This document shows, piece after piece, positions 21,701 through 35,000 of a stretch of 64,000 nucleotides of DNA. Made by a program: the position numbers and the translations under genes. Under the pieces are notes generated by a model. That model had not been told where the DNA came from. It saw only the letters and a list, made by a program, of their open reading frames with translations, and searched no databases. Each line of letters starts with the position of its first letter. Position 1 is the stretch's first letter. Source of the stretch: Amoebophrya sp. A120 (taxonomy: Eukaryota; Sar; Dinophyceae; Syndiniales; Amoebophryaceae); assembly GCA_905178155.1 (NCBI GenBank), contig CAJINV010000012.1, forward strand, positions 2,072,166 to 2,136,165. The letters are read 5' to 3'.

Positions 21701-24118
21701 ACCATCGAAGTGGTTGCGTCGTGCGTTGTTTCTGCTGTAGCCATGCCGTGGCTCCTCTTCTTTCACGAGGGCGACATTGCGCAGAAACTGACGCTCTGCC
21801 ATGAGAGTGGGCTCCTGGTGGTCGTGTGGGATGGTGTAATCTTGCTGTAGAGACCGATTCATTTTCTGCAGTTCGTCTGCTTCTGCAGAAGCAAAATCTT
21901 CCCAGCGGCGACCGTCCTTGTCTGCCAACCGACTCTTATGAACTGCAAAAGTATCGTACTCGTATAAATGCATTACAAATTATTTCCTCAGCATGAGAAA
22001 TAAGATTTGTAATGCTGATCTGCCTTGGGAACAAGATTTGTGATGCAAGACTTGCATTTAGACGAGTACGATACTTTTGCACTGGATAACTCTCGGCCCC
22101 GTACAAGAGCTTCGCTACGGCCCAAGCGCCACCCGAAATATGGAAGCGCCAGGTTTGAAATCGACAAAGTTGAAGTGATTTGTCATGCATAAAATGGATA
22201 CCAGTTGGAAGATCCATTTCCAAGCGGCGCATGACAAATTCTCGGAGCACCGGAGTCCCATTTGTCATGCTGTTTGGGCACAGAAGACCGCTTTTGTCAT
22301 GCTCCTTCAGCAGCTCTATCCCAAACGATCCTAAATAGGCTCACAGTCTGCCTCACTTGCCATCCCGGCAAGAGAGGCGCTTCATGCGTTGCATTTTATG
22401 CATGACAAATGATTTCAAGTTTGACGATTTCAATCCTGACAGATCCGTACGAAACACCGGTCAGATACTCGGGCCACTTGCCTTCGATAGTGTTAGTGTA
22501 GTTGTTGACACCAGCACGACGACCGGGGGTCGTGTTGACAACATTTTTATTGTCTTCAAGAACTTCACCAGCACCACTGCCACCAGCCAGCGTGGTAAAC
22601 AATGCTTGCGTGAATCCGATCGCGGTCAAGTGTCCGCGAAACCCTCCGCCACTTATCCAAGAAAAAAACCTTGTTAGTGTAAATTTGTGATGCGCAACAT
22701 GCAAGATGATTGCGTCTGTCATGCTTGGCATGCAGTTTAGGGTCCATGAAAGGGCGTTTTCACGTACTGTCTGCGCATGACAGGTTTTTGCTGTCATGCC
22801 AGAAAAATTTGTAATGCTGTTCCTCCACAAAAGTTACACCTACAATGTTTTTTTCTTGGATACCACTGAGACAGACGGCCGTGATCGGATGCGGTTCCCC
22901 ATGGAACAGCAGTTTGAAGGAAGGTTTTAATGATGTTTTCGGCGTTTCGGCAGGAGCTACAGAAGTTGTTCCAAAATTTTTTCCATTCTGACCAGTTGTC
23001 CTCGGGGTCACCAACTGCACCTTTTCATCTGCGGCAAACGGCTCGGTTGTGCCGGTAAGAGTCAGATACTGGTGTGATGATGCCAAAGCAGGCGGGGGCT
23101 CCCGTTCAACACGTTCATCTCCCGGGAGAGCCTTGTTGTTGTCATCCAGCACAGCGGCCAACATGTTGATGTTGCTTAGAGCTGCTGCTGGTGCACCATT
23201 CGTATCGGCTGAACGAGCAGTCGTTCTTTTGTGCGTAAGTTTATTTTTTCGGTAGACGTATTCGTACTGGAAGGTGACGAAAGAAGAGGACGAGTTGTCT
23301 ATGTCTACTCGTCCCCCCGTTTTTAATGTTGATCCTCGCGGAGGTCGAGGTCTGTCATGCAGTAGTTCTTGTTGCGCAATAAATTGACAACCTGTCAGCT
23401 TCACGTCTTGCTCGTGGAGGTCCTCCCCAATCTTTATCGAGGTCGCTGTGCTTCTGGAGGTCGTGGTCGTCTTCACGGCCTGGAGGTACTCAACACCGTT
23501 AATCCGCCCTGCTAGCTGCACTATATTCTGGATTCTTACACGGGCGTGATAGAACAGCGGAGGTTCATCTTCATCATCTTCTAGTTCTGCGTCGTCTTCA
23601 TTACCAAACTCAAACGTGCGCTCGAATTCATTTTTGCCCCGCCCGCTGTCGTAGTTCTTATGTATTTTGTTCCTGCCTGAAGGGGTTCTACTTCCCGAGT
23701 TGCTACTTTTGTAAAAGTTCACACGTGCGCAGAGCTCCGAAAAGGTCAGCGGTGGAGGAGCAGCGCTGTCCTCTGATTGTAGTTTTGACGATGACGACGA
23801 CGTCTCCTGCGCATGGTCTTGTGCCTGTAAATGTTCTTTCACGTCGTGTGGTGCTGGTGGCGCGCTACTAGTTGTACTACCGCCCGGCGATGAGGTCGTT
23901 GTACTTCCACGTTCCTGTGGTCCTCCTCCTCCTGCTACAACTACTTTCTCCAAAGAGGAAAAAATTTCCTCGTCTTCCTCCGAAGCCACACACCAGGCCC
24001 AGCCTGACGTTCCGTAGGGCCGCTGAACCTGCAGATTGTCCAGGACGGACAGGAAGAACTGCAACAGCACCAACGCGCTCAGGAACTGCTGCTGGGAAAA
24101 GAACATTTTGATAAACAC
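18767..24118 (-). CDS. cPLA2/patatin-like lipase, copy 2
   Basis: Seven exons. Removing six introners with one flanking repeat each leaves 3888 nt, a 1295-residue protein. The N-terminus MFIKMFFSQQQFLSALVLLQ is signal-like and matches copy 1. Motifs in order: oxyanion loop LSGGGFRGHLTA, nucleophile elbow GVSGGAW (Ser), acid motif DGAYLDNSAIF. A conserved FGGLTVTELRQLL segment lies between the elbow and the acid motif. Exon 1 (24118 to 22863) is continuous where copy 1 has a B introner, the 3.1-kb element and an A introner. The stop falls after the shared WGQPGFVDLV tail. Acyl-ester hydrolysis is likely from the motifs; the cPLA2 versus patatin assignment is uncertain. Confidence 0.8.
20078..20341. 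mobile_element. Introner, family B
   Basis: Lipase copy 2 at FRS^RHF; copy 1 has FIRSRQF continuous. Flanking repeat GCT; both arms intact. Confidence 0.9.
20615..20829. mobile_element. Introner, family C
   Basis: Lipase copy 2 at SKG^WQR; absent from copy 1. Flanking repeat CATCC at 20610-20614 and 20830-20834. Confidence 0.92.
20876..21160. mobile_element. Introner, family H
   Basis: Lipase copy 2 at APQ^PII; copy 1 reads APQPILV continuously. Termini TATCCTGTGTAAAAACATCC and complement; flanking repeat CTGCG. Confidence 0.92.
21937..22088. mobile_element. Introner, family A
   Basis: Lipase copy 2 at AES^RLAD, the same codon where copy 1 has a decayed B element. Flanking repeat ACTCT at 21932-21936 and 22089-22093. 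Confidence 0.92.
22139..22449. mobile_element. Introner, family F
   Basis: Lipase copy 2 inside the nucleophile elbow at GVS^GGAW. Flanking repeat CGAAA at 22134-22138 and 22450-22454. Confidence 0.9.
22654..22862. mobile_element. Introner, family C
   Basis: Lipase copy 2 inside the oxyanion glycine loop at LSG^GGFR; copy 1 reads AGGGYR continuously. Flanking repeat CCACT at 22649-22653 and 22863-22867. Confidence 0.93.
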
Positions 24119-26045
24119 GTATCGGATAGTACTAGTACGGCTGTATTATAATCCCATGGATTGATAATTATTGCGATTTTTGGTCGTGGCGGAGCAGCTG
24201 TTCCACGACCTGTGAGAGCGTTCCTCTATCTTCACTCAGTTCCGGTTGATGTACTCGGTATTCAATTGATATTGAAGAAGTTGATTCTGTCGACAGGCAG
24301 CCAGGGCTTGATTTTTCGGTTCCACAGCTTGAGGCTAAGGTGTCCCACAAACTGTGCAGTGCAACAAACTCGTCTCATCTCCTGGTTACTTATTTTCGAG
24401 CTCGAAGTTCGGCTTGTTCTCGTGCGATTTTATTCACTTGTTCCGGCAACTTGTAGTTCTTGCAGCTCTACGGCATGATCTTTCCGACGAGGCATACGCA
24501 TGGAGTGTGCTTGGTACGTGCATATCCATATTTTTACAGACATCACGTGTGCCACATCACATACTCGTAGCTCTTCAACTTGTAGTTCTAGTGGCAAATT
24601 ATAAACTACCATCATCGTACAACGGACACAAAGTAGAGACAACAAGGTGAAAAAAACCACGTAGATTTTACAACCACAAGAAAAGGACAAATTGCAATGC
24701 TGACCGCAATGCCAATGCTTGCGCAACCTCTTCCCTTGTGTGACTTCTTTGAAAAGTATGAAAATGAAAATGTTGTGGCTCCTCTAATATAATGCTCGTG
24801 AATAATTAAATTCAAATTTGCACGCCGCGCGACCAAGCCCTCTCCCTGTTGAGTCGTAGTTGTTGTGATGGTTCAATTTTTTATGACGTTGAATATCGTC
24901 CTGCTTCTCTGCAAGAAGCACATTCGGATTCCCATCAACATTCGCCAAGAACCAGAACCACAGCGGCCCACCGCGGACTGAGTTTATTTTGTGGTGCTCC
25001 AGGCTGCAGCATGTATGCGATCCTGCGAAGATCCTGACGATCGTCTTCTTTCATGACAGCAGGACAAAGGAGAGCCTCCATTTCATCTGGATCTGAACCA
25101 AAGAGAGATCTTCCTGGCGGATCTTTGCCGGTGCATCGATGCTGGTGGAGGACCATCTCTCGGCAAGCCCGTCGACCGACTACTTTTTTCAAAATGGTGA
25201 TCTCGCGCATCGGATCGCTGTCGCTTTGATGCACTTCGTTATTTATTGGTCTTGATCCTGCACTTTATTTTCATGAATGTACTGACAATGACATGTGCGT
25301 TTTCAATCATCATCTCAGGCCGTCCTTTTAGTAATTTATTGCAGAGAAGAGACGTGGCTAGCTTTCGGGGCCAGTCGAACAATCTGCAAAGTCATCCCAA
25401 AGCTACGATGACTCAAGTGCAAATCATTCATTTGTTATTGATTTTCATGGAAACAAAAAAAGTTCGCAGAACATTCATAGCGGTACTTTGATGTGTCTAA
25501 AACTTGTAAATTGATGAAACGATAGCCGACTGCTAGTGCTACTCCTATTTCCACAGAAAGAAGCATTTTTCACTAAAACATGGCGTGGTCTAATTTCAAT
25601 CTTTGATTACTCATGAAAAAGTATTTCATTTTGACTCGTCATTCTCATTTTGCATTTGCATTTTTTGCTAAAAACAGGTGGACAATAAGCAACATTAGAT
25701 GAAAAGTTGACAATCTAGCACATCAGAATTCAGAAGCCTTGTACTTATTCATTTGTGATGTATCATACAGCCAGAAACTCTTGTATGCTTCGAGGTTGTC
25801 AATCAAGGGTATGATGATCGATTGAAAACATATTTCCGCCGTCGCGCTTGGTCGTCGAGTCAAACATTTACTACGACCACTTGTTATTATTCCAGAACAA
25901 TCTCGAACAAAGTCAAAGATAAAGATTAACATTAAGTTTAAGATTCCAAATAGTACTAAACTTGCAACAGCTGCAGTTCCAGTGCCAGTTGAACACAACA
26001 TGTTGCTTCTTCGTTTACATTCGCCCCTAGCCCTACTTGTACTTG
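24119..26045. other. Intergenic interval between SMC3 and lipase copy 2
   Basis: AT-rich, with one weak minus-strand frame (listed separately). No introner and no recognisable RNA gene. Confidence 0.5.
24935..25234 (-). CDS. Possible small protein, unrecognised
   Basis: A 99-codon frame containing PMREITILKKVVGRRACREM and DPDEMEALLCPAVMKEDD. Composition is protein-like and the frame lies on the coding strand of the cluster. No motif, no start context and no paralogue support it. Confidence 0.22.
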   Translation of the reverse strand: MHQSDSDPMREITILKKVVGRRACREMVLHQHRCTGKDPPGRSLFGSDPDEMEALLCPAVMKEDDRQDLRRIAYMLQPGAPQNKLSPRWAAVVLVLGEC

Positions 26046-29000
26046 TTACTGCGAGTTATTCATGTTGACAATTTGCATCGCCTGTTCCTTACTCCCCTCC
26101 GTAATCGTACTTACCCGGCTGGTATGCATTGCAAAATTATCGTCCGTAGTAAAAATTGCAACACAAATTCATTTTCCATATTTTTTCCAATGCTGCCTTA
26201 GCCTTGCCTACAGGCTTTGGCGGTGAATCTCTCATGCATGACAGCAATTTCTAGTACCACGAACACGATACGGGCTTTTCCAGCGGATAATTGTGGTTCT
26301 CGATAATGAAGATTTTGTCCGAGTTCTTTATCAATTCTGGTCGAAAGGACGTGATCAGCAGCTGTGCCCCGCTGGAGTTCATCTTCGCTGTTCGGTTGAC
26401 GTCATCAACACCGGTTCTATCATTATTTCCGCGATGAAAAAAATCCTCCGAAGAATCATCATTCTCGACGTCCATCAGGATCAGGTCGTTTACATCAAAA
26501 TGCTCGTTCAATTTCAAACCCTGCTGCTCCGCCTCGTTCACTATCAAATATAAAAATGTCTGGGTCTGGAAGCTTGGAGCTTGTTGTGATGCTAACTTTG
26601 TACTTTGGACTCTGAAAAAAACTGTATTGCATGATCAGCAGGAGGAGGCTAGTTTGTGCTACGCGGGGCGGGCATTTGTCATGCGGAATAGGAATCAGGA
26701 GGCCCTCTAAAATAAAAATCTGTGATGCTAGGTCATGCATTACAGACATCCTGGGTCAGCAGACACCATTCCAGACCCAGATATTTTTGCATTTGTTATT
26801 CACCATGGAAACTTTCAGGTCCTGCTTCAGGTGCACGTCCAGGTAACTCGCCAGGCTTGCGCGGTATTCCGGATCCAGAGCAGCGTCGAACTCTATCCGG
26901 TACAAAAACGCCCAAGCCCATAGTCAACATGGGGAATCTGCTAGACAAATCATAATCAAAAAGCTTTGGTTGTTGCGCATGACAAGTTTGGGTTTGCAGT
27001 GTCGTCGCCTTTAGGTAGTGCAGCAAGCATCATAGATCTAGCTTACCATGCTGGTTCGAGCATCACAAATCTCAAACACTACTAGAAAATGCTTCTCCTG
27101 GGTCTCCGCATGAGAAACATTTTACGCATGCAGCTCTGGGGAGGAGGTGTGGACGTTTTTATTCAGGATAACCTCATCGAGCAGGTAGAACGGCGCGGGT
27201 TTCAGCCGGAGGAGCGCTAGCAACAAGGACAGGGCTATGGCGCTCTCAAACGTTACATTCTCAACTGTTACATTCTCAACTGTTACATGGTTTGTCATGC
27301 AAAATTGCCTTCAGAAGCGACGCCATCAAGCTGCTTCGCATGACAAATTCTCAGAGGGCCAAATAGGGTGATAATCGGCGCCAAGTCTGTCACGCAAGAC
27401 GCGCAAGATCGCCCCTATCACTTTTGCCATTCTTGCATCACAAATTCATGTAACGGTTGAGAATGTAACAGTTGAGAACGCCAGCATAAGGGCGCAGATC
27501 GTCTTCTGCCCACCGGAGAGCTGTCGCATGTCTTGATAGGCATAGGAGGTTGAATCATTTTTATAATCCACGTCGTTATTTTTCTTGTTGTGCATCGTGA
27601 TCAGAGCGTCAGAAGTACTATTTTCCGACAACAAGTCCGACTTTTTCATCTTGTTCGCCACAACACTGGCCCGCTTGAACGTCGCTTCGCACTTCAGCCC
27701 GGTATCCAGTGCAAAAGTATCGCACTCGTACTAATTGCAGGCATGCATGACAAATTTCCTTTCCAAGGTAAAACAGCAAGACAAATTGAATTTTGCATGC
27801 TGAGAAAATTTGTAACGCAATTTATACTAGTACGATGCTTTATTTGCAATTCATAGCCGGTAATGTTGAAAAAGTTAGAGGATGTTGAGTTCATCGGGCC
27901 TTGGCCGGGATTTGTTTTCTTGCTCTCGACGATCAGCCTGGCGCCGGCGCTGCTAGTCGTTGCTCCACCAGCTGCAGCACCACCTGAGGTGGAGCTGCTC
28001 CGTGTCAGTTCGGCGAACACGTCCGCGAACTCTTCTTTCAGCTGTTCAATGGAATTCTCGAACATGATCCTTTTGTTCTTCTCAACAATTTCTAATCCCT
28101 TTTGAATCTGCCTCACCAACTATGAGAATGCACAAGAACTACTCGTCCCGCTCCCCGTCATTTGTATGTTCATGTTGATGGCATTAGCAGCAATACAAAC
28201 AGTTCTGCACTTCTATCTTGTGGAGCCTGAGCATGACAAGCTCTTTATGCGCAAAGTCGTGTAAAAGAAGTGCTGTTTGGTCTCCTCTATCCGGAGTAAT
28301 TTTTCATGCAAACAGCTTCGGCCTCGGCACAAGGCAGGAGCAGTAGGTGTATTTGGGATTTTGCATGACAAATACGGAGAGGGGGGCGAACTCTTGTGCA
28401 CCACTCTGATACCGACTGCTCGACCTGCAGAATTTCTTCCTGCAACCGTGCGCGCACGTGCTTGTAGTCGATAGTCTCTTCCAAGGCACGCTGGTTGTAC
28501 TCGGACTCATCGAGGGTGCGGTTGATTTGGGAGAGCTCTAGCAACAGCTGGCTGATGTTCAGACTGGTGGTAGGACGTCGGGACGAATCTTCTTCGTGTT
28601 CTTTGTTGTCGTCCACCTCCTCGTCTTGCGCGACGACATCCTGATCACCAGCGTCTTCCATTTCAACATCTACATCATTCTGATCTCCATCTTCCGCAGC
28701 TGCATCTTCAGCATCAGAGTCCTCCAGTTCTGCATTTTCGTCGAGAAGAACATCACCTGGCGCAGCTTTCTTTCCTTGCTTCTTGATGTCTTTTTCTTTC
28801 GAAAAACTGCTGCTCGTCGTTCCAGCCCGCTGCTTCGCGTCTTCCGCTCGGGTGAATTCCGTGACAATCTTATTGAGAGGAAAAATCCCCCCTCCCCATG
28901 TCGAAAAGGTAAGTTTCCGAAAATTTGTCTTGCTGATTTGAGACCACAAATCACGTCTGTCTTGCAAGAAGACAACTCTACCGGCTCTGCCGCATTATGC

Positions 29001-32000
29001 AGGCGGTTTGTGATGCTGTTGGGCCTACAGCATAAACGTTTCTCTTGCTAAGCGCCTAGGCCAAAACCTCTCTACTCAGGCTTGGCAGGAGCCTGCAGTC
29101 CTCTACTGCAAGACAAACCCTATTCGTATACGCAAATCCAGCATCAGAAACTCCCGTCTGATATGGTGAGACGGGATTTTTCCTTGTGATAAATCTTGGA
29201 GTTGTAGAAATCAACCTTTCCGGAAATTTCCTCCCATATGGGAGTGTCAGGACCGAAATCGTCAGGGTTGAAATGGTCTGTATATGCAAATAAGCGATAC
29301 CAGCTGGGGCGCAGTTTGCAAGTGGCGCATGCCAAATTTTGGCAGCGTGGAAATCCAATTTGTAATGCTGTTTGACTAGAGACAGAAGACTGCCTTTGTC
29401 ATACTATCATAGCAGCTCTAACAGGCAGCTTATAATCGATCTCAGTTTCCTGTTCTGCAAGGTAGGCACTTTGCGTCAGGCATTTTACGCATCACAAACT
29501 ATTTCAGCTTTGACGATTTCAATCCTGACTCTTCCATATCCCATTCCGAGTTGATCTGCAAAGACTCCTGCTCGACTATGGCGCTCTCAACTGTTACATT
29601 CTCAACTGTTACATGAATTTGTCATGCAAGACTGGCAAAAGCGAAAGGAGAAAGATTGCGTCTTTTGCATTACAAGTTTGGCGCAGATTTAAATGCTGTT
29701 TAGCCCTTCCGACATTTGTCATGCGAAGCAGCTCGATCATCTGCCGGCTGAAGGCACTTTTGCATGATAAATCCATGTAACAGTTGAGAATGTAACGTTT
29801 GAGAACGCCATATCGAGATCCGTGAGAGAAGCTTTCGTTCTCACGAAGTTGTCCTCTGCTACTTCTAAATCACTTGTCGTTTTCTTCAAATTCGTCATGA
29901 TTTTCTCCTCTTCTTTCTTTTCATTGTCGTCCTTCTGCTTTTATGAACTGCAAAAGTATCGTACTCGTATAAATGCATTAGCATTACAAATTTCCTCAGC
30001 ATGAGAAATAAAATTTGTAATGCTGATTGACCTTAAGAAAAAGATTTGTAATGCATGACTGCAATACGAGTACGATACTTTTGCACAGGATAGCTTTCTC
30101 AGTTTCATCTTCTCGAGCTTCTCCCGCATCGTATCCACGTGCTTTTTCTTGCTCTCCTGCTGCTTCGTCAGTTCGGAAACCTGCTCGAAAAGTTGTCGCG
30201 CTTTCAGTGTTATCAAGTGCAAAAGTAACGCACTCGCATTGCAGTCATGCATTGCAAATCTTTTCCCTAAGGTAAATCAGCATTACAAATTTTATTTCTC
30301 ATGCTGAGGAAATTTGTAATGCATTTATACGACTACGTCGACACTTTTGCCATGCATAAGTTCGGATTTCTGTAGGTTCGCTGTCGTTTCCTCGAGTTGC
30401 TTCTCCAAAAGGGTAATTTGCTCCGCTTGCTGCTGGGAAGACGCTACCGTCTGGGCGGTGGAACCTGGGAGGATTTATTTGAAGCGACAGAAATTTTATT
30501 AAGTGGTACTATGAGCTAGTTGTATTTCATTTCGCTATGTACAACTACGTGATTGCTAGTATCGTTCTCGTTGTCGACAAATTCGACTCTCTTTTTGTTG
30601 TGCAACAGTGTGCATGTCAGGTATCGAAGGAAGAGCGGAAGCATTTTTATAAGTAATAAGTACCGTCTGCCATTTCCTGTTCGCATTTTTTCAGCAGTTT
30701 CTCACTTTCCTTCAAATCTGTCACCGTCATATGCAGTGCAAAAGCATCGCACTCGTACTACTAATGGCGATCGCGCATTACAAATCTTTTTTCAATGGCA
30801 GGCCCGCATTACAAATTCAATTTGCCATGCTAAGCCAATTTGTAATGCAATTTATACTAGTTGGACGAGACTTTCACTTTTGCAATGAGTACAGCACTTC
30901 CTTCCGCAATTTCAGTTCTTCCACCCTCCGCTTACTCTCCGAAATCTCCGCGGTCAATTTCGCCAGACCCGTGTCCACCTCGCACCACTCCACCCGGACT
31001 TTCTCCCTATAATTCCAAGCCCGATCTCGCTTCTCCTGCAACGTCTGCTGTTTCAAAGCCAAGGAATCGTGCTTCTTTTCGAGCACGTCCCGATTTTCCT
31101 TGTGCAATTCTTTCTCCTCTGCTTTTAGCTCGTTCACGCGCTTCTGCAGTATCAAATGCAAAAATGTCTGGGTCTGGAAGATTCCGAGATTTGTCATGCA
31201 TATTTCTCATGACCCATGATGCCTGTAATGCATGACCTAGCATCACAGACTTTTAGCGGGCTTCCTGATGCGCCTTCCGCATGAGAAATGCCCTGTCCGC
31301 GTAGCACAAATTGGACCCCTCTTGCTGCTCATGCAATACAAATTTTCCTAGAATCCAAAAACAGCATGACAAGTTGCGATCTTCCAGACCCAGACATATT
31401 TGCATTTGATATGCAGCTTGAGCCGCACAAAGCTGTTCGGATCCACGAAGCCACCGGAGAAAAAGCCGGAGGAGAGCACTTTATCACCGTCGAGCGTGAC
31501 GTATCATCAGCAAAAGTAGCGCACAACTCGTAGTCATTGCAGTCATGCATGACAAATCCAACTTTTTTCCTGAACTAGCATGACAAGTTGCACTTTTGTT
31601 CTTGAAAAAATTTGTGATGCGATTCATACTAGCTACGATACTTTTGCAATGCATATGATGCAGCTCAAGCCATACCTCTTGCTGTAAAATTCACAGAGAT
31701 CCAAGGTCTCGCAGAGCAGCCACCGGCCGTAGATCTGCCGGACCGTATCGCGAGAAAAAAGTGCTACAGTTACACATTGCGTTGCAGGAGCCGCAAGACA
31801 GACAACCTTTGTCCAGCAAGAGAGGCTTGCGGACTTCATTTTGTGCGTGTTTTCCCTTGGGAATTCTGCATTACAAGTTTTCTCTGCCACACACAGAAAA
31901 TTTGTGTTGCTGAAGTTACAACAAATGTGTAAGTGTAACACTTTTTTCATGTGATAGACGGCGGGTTTCACCCACTCGTCGCACTTGATGCAGTTGACCA

Positions 32001-35000
32001 GGGACAGAATTTTCGGCTTGTTCTATCGTAAGAAAAAATCCCCCATCCCCATATCGAAAAGGCACACCTCGGAAACAAAATCTGCCATGCTGATTTGTGG
32101 CCACGAATCGTCTCTGTCTTGCAAGAAGGCAACCCCACAGGCCCCGCAGCGTTATGTAGGCGGTTTGTGATGCTATTGGGCCTACAGCATAGGCATTTCT
32201 CATGCTAAGCACCTAGGCCAGCGCCTCTCTACTCGGGCTTAGTATGGGCCTGCAGTCCTCTCCAGCAAGACAAATCTGATTTGTGTACACAAATCCAGCA
32301 ACAGAAATTTCCGACTCAATATGGGAGGGGGCGATTTTTCCCCTCAATATGTTCACGTTGTTTGGCTTCGTCTTCGGGCCGTTGGAGGAGCTATCGGGTC
32401 GTTCTTCGCTAAAAGTAGAGCCACGGTCTAAATCGTCGTCGCTGTCGTTGTCGTTTTCCGTCTGCATGTTGTTTTTGAAATGTTCTGCTTGATACTCCTC
32501 TTCAATCCTCTTCACGACATGCTCGCTGGCGGAAAGGTAGTTCATCGGCTCCGCCTGTTGCGCTATCAACTGCAAAAGTGTCTGGGTCTGGAAACTTGTA
32601 ATGCTAAAAGTGGATGATAGCCGGACTGCAATACGCAGCCAGGCATGCTGGCAAATCTTCAAGCTGCTATGTGTTGCGTATTCCGCTTGAGAAATAACGT
32701 TTTTACATGACAGACAGGAGAGCCTTTTCGTGCCAATGCATCACAGATTCTCGAGTCATGTCAGACATGCATGACAAATGTAAGAATCTTCCAGACCCAG
32801 ACACTTTTGCAATCCATATGCGCAGGAGCTCCATTCGCATTTCCGCCCGTCAGACGGTCCAGCGGAACACACTTATCAACTGCAAAAATGTCTGGGTCTG
32901 GACGATTCTGAGACTTGTTGTCATGCACGGTTTGCATGAGCCATGATGTCCGTGATGCATGCCCTAGCATCACAGGTCTTCTGAGGGATTCTTGATGCCT
33001 ATTCCGCATGACAAATGCTCTCCGCGTAGCAAAAATTAGAATCCTTCTGCTGCTCACGCAACACAAATTTCTTAGACATCCCAACGCAGCATCACAAGTT
33101 GCATTTTTCCAGACCCAGACATTTTTGCATTTGGTAACACTCGATACTCCCCAACTTCTTCTCGCGGACTTCCTTCAGAATCAAGCTGGCCGCCTTGTCA
33201 GTGTCGACGAGAAGGTTGAGTAAGCTCGCACCGCCTACGGACTCGATTGCAACTTGATACACCGGATCTACGGCGAGGCATTCCAATAAAGTTCCTTTGA
33301 TTCCTCGCTTATCCAACCCCTCGACACTGTTTTGCTCCAGATGCAGCAACGCCGTCCGGATGCCGCGGGGGAAGGTTCCGGTCAGTTTTTGCTTCTTCTC
33401 GGTGAGGAATTGCTCGTTTTGCTGCTTCCTCTGCTTGAAGCGAGTCAAGTGCTGCTGGTACTGCCGTTTTTCCTCGCTAAATTGCTCCGCATCTTGGTCC
33501 AGCGCCCAGCAAGCCTGGGGGAAGAGAGGTTTTATTTTCTTGAACGATAGCGTTGTGTGTGTGTGATCATCTTGTTTTGGAATGATTGGACGAAGCAATA
33601 AAAGCTGCAAAAATAAATCATGTGCTATTGCATGCGTGAAGAGGACAACTACACTATCGAAAGCAGCTTTTTCGTCATTTTATCATGTGAAAGATATAAC
33701 CTATTCCTATACTTGCTTCGCTTTCTCCCAGTCCTGGCCCAATTGCCGTCTTTTCTCTTTTATCCTCTGCAAAAGTATCGTACTAATTGCGCCAGCCATG
33801 CATGACAAATCCAACTTTCTATTCGAACACGCATGACAAATTGCATTTTTCTTCTTGAGAAAATTTGTGATGCAATTTTTACTAGTACGACAGTTTTGCA
33901 ATGCATAGCTTCCAAATCTTGCTGTTTTTTCTCCCCAAACTCCTCCTCATTCAGTTTCTTCTTATCAAATGCAAAAGTGTCTGGGTCTGGAAATGTGGAA
34001 CTTGTGATGCTAGCCTCGGACTCTAAGAAACTCTGTATTGCATGACCAGCAAGAGGAGTTTAGTTTGTGCTACGCGGGGAGGGCGTTTGTCATGCGGAGT
34101 AGGCATCAGGAAGCCCTCCAAAAATCTGTGATGCTAGGGCGTGCATTATAGACGTCCTGGGTCATGCAAAACATGCATCACAAGTCTCAGAACCTTCCAG
34201 ACCCAGGCATTTTTACATTTGATACTTCTCCAGCTTTTCCAATTCTTTTCCCACCGTCTCCTTCAGTTATGCACTGCAAAAAAAGTTGTAACGCACTACC
34301 AGTAGAAGAAATTGCATTTACACATTGCATCCCTGAAAGCAAGGATGGACATTGTTATTGTTTTTGTTGTACATGTGCTTTAATACCTAGTACTAGGAGG
34401 CGAGATTTGTCAACATGCATGCCTGTGTACTATAAAAATGTTTGCAATACATACGAGTAGTTGCGCGACATCAGTTTGGTGCATTGCATATCAGTTCCCG
34501 CTCCAACCTGGGAATCTTCACTTTCATCTTCTCGCACACCTGCGCTGGCGTGGATAGTAAAGACGTTTTCTCCGTGAAGAGCTTCGTCTTCTCCATCTGC
34601 AACTTCGGAATTTTCTGCTTCGACAAAAAGTCCAGCTCCTTCTGTTTTTGCTCCAACGTCGCCGGCAGGTGGTGCTGTAACTGTTCCTCTTCCTGCTTGA
34701 TCTGGGAGGTGAGTTCCGCGATGTTCAGGAGGTTTGTGAAGTCAGTCCCTTGTTCACCTTGGTCAACATGATCGTTGCCGAGAGCAGGGCCTCGTTGCAG
34801 CTGCTGGGAAAAATCATCGCTGCTGCTCATGGACCCCCGATTCATCCCTATCCTTTGCAAAAGTATCGCATTAGTAATTGCATTTATGCATTACAAATCT
34901 CGTTCTACAAATTCAATGTGTAATGCTGGGCTACTTAATTTGTAATGCAATTTATACTTAGCACGATGCTTTTGCATTGCATAATCCCTGCGCCGTCAAC

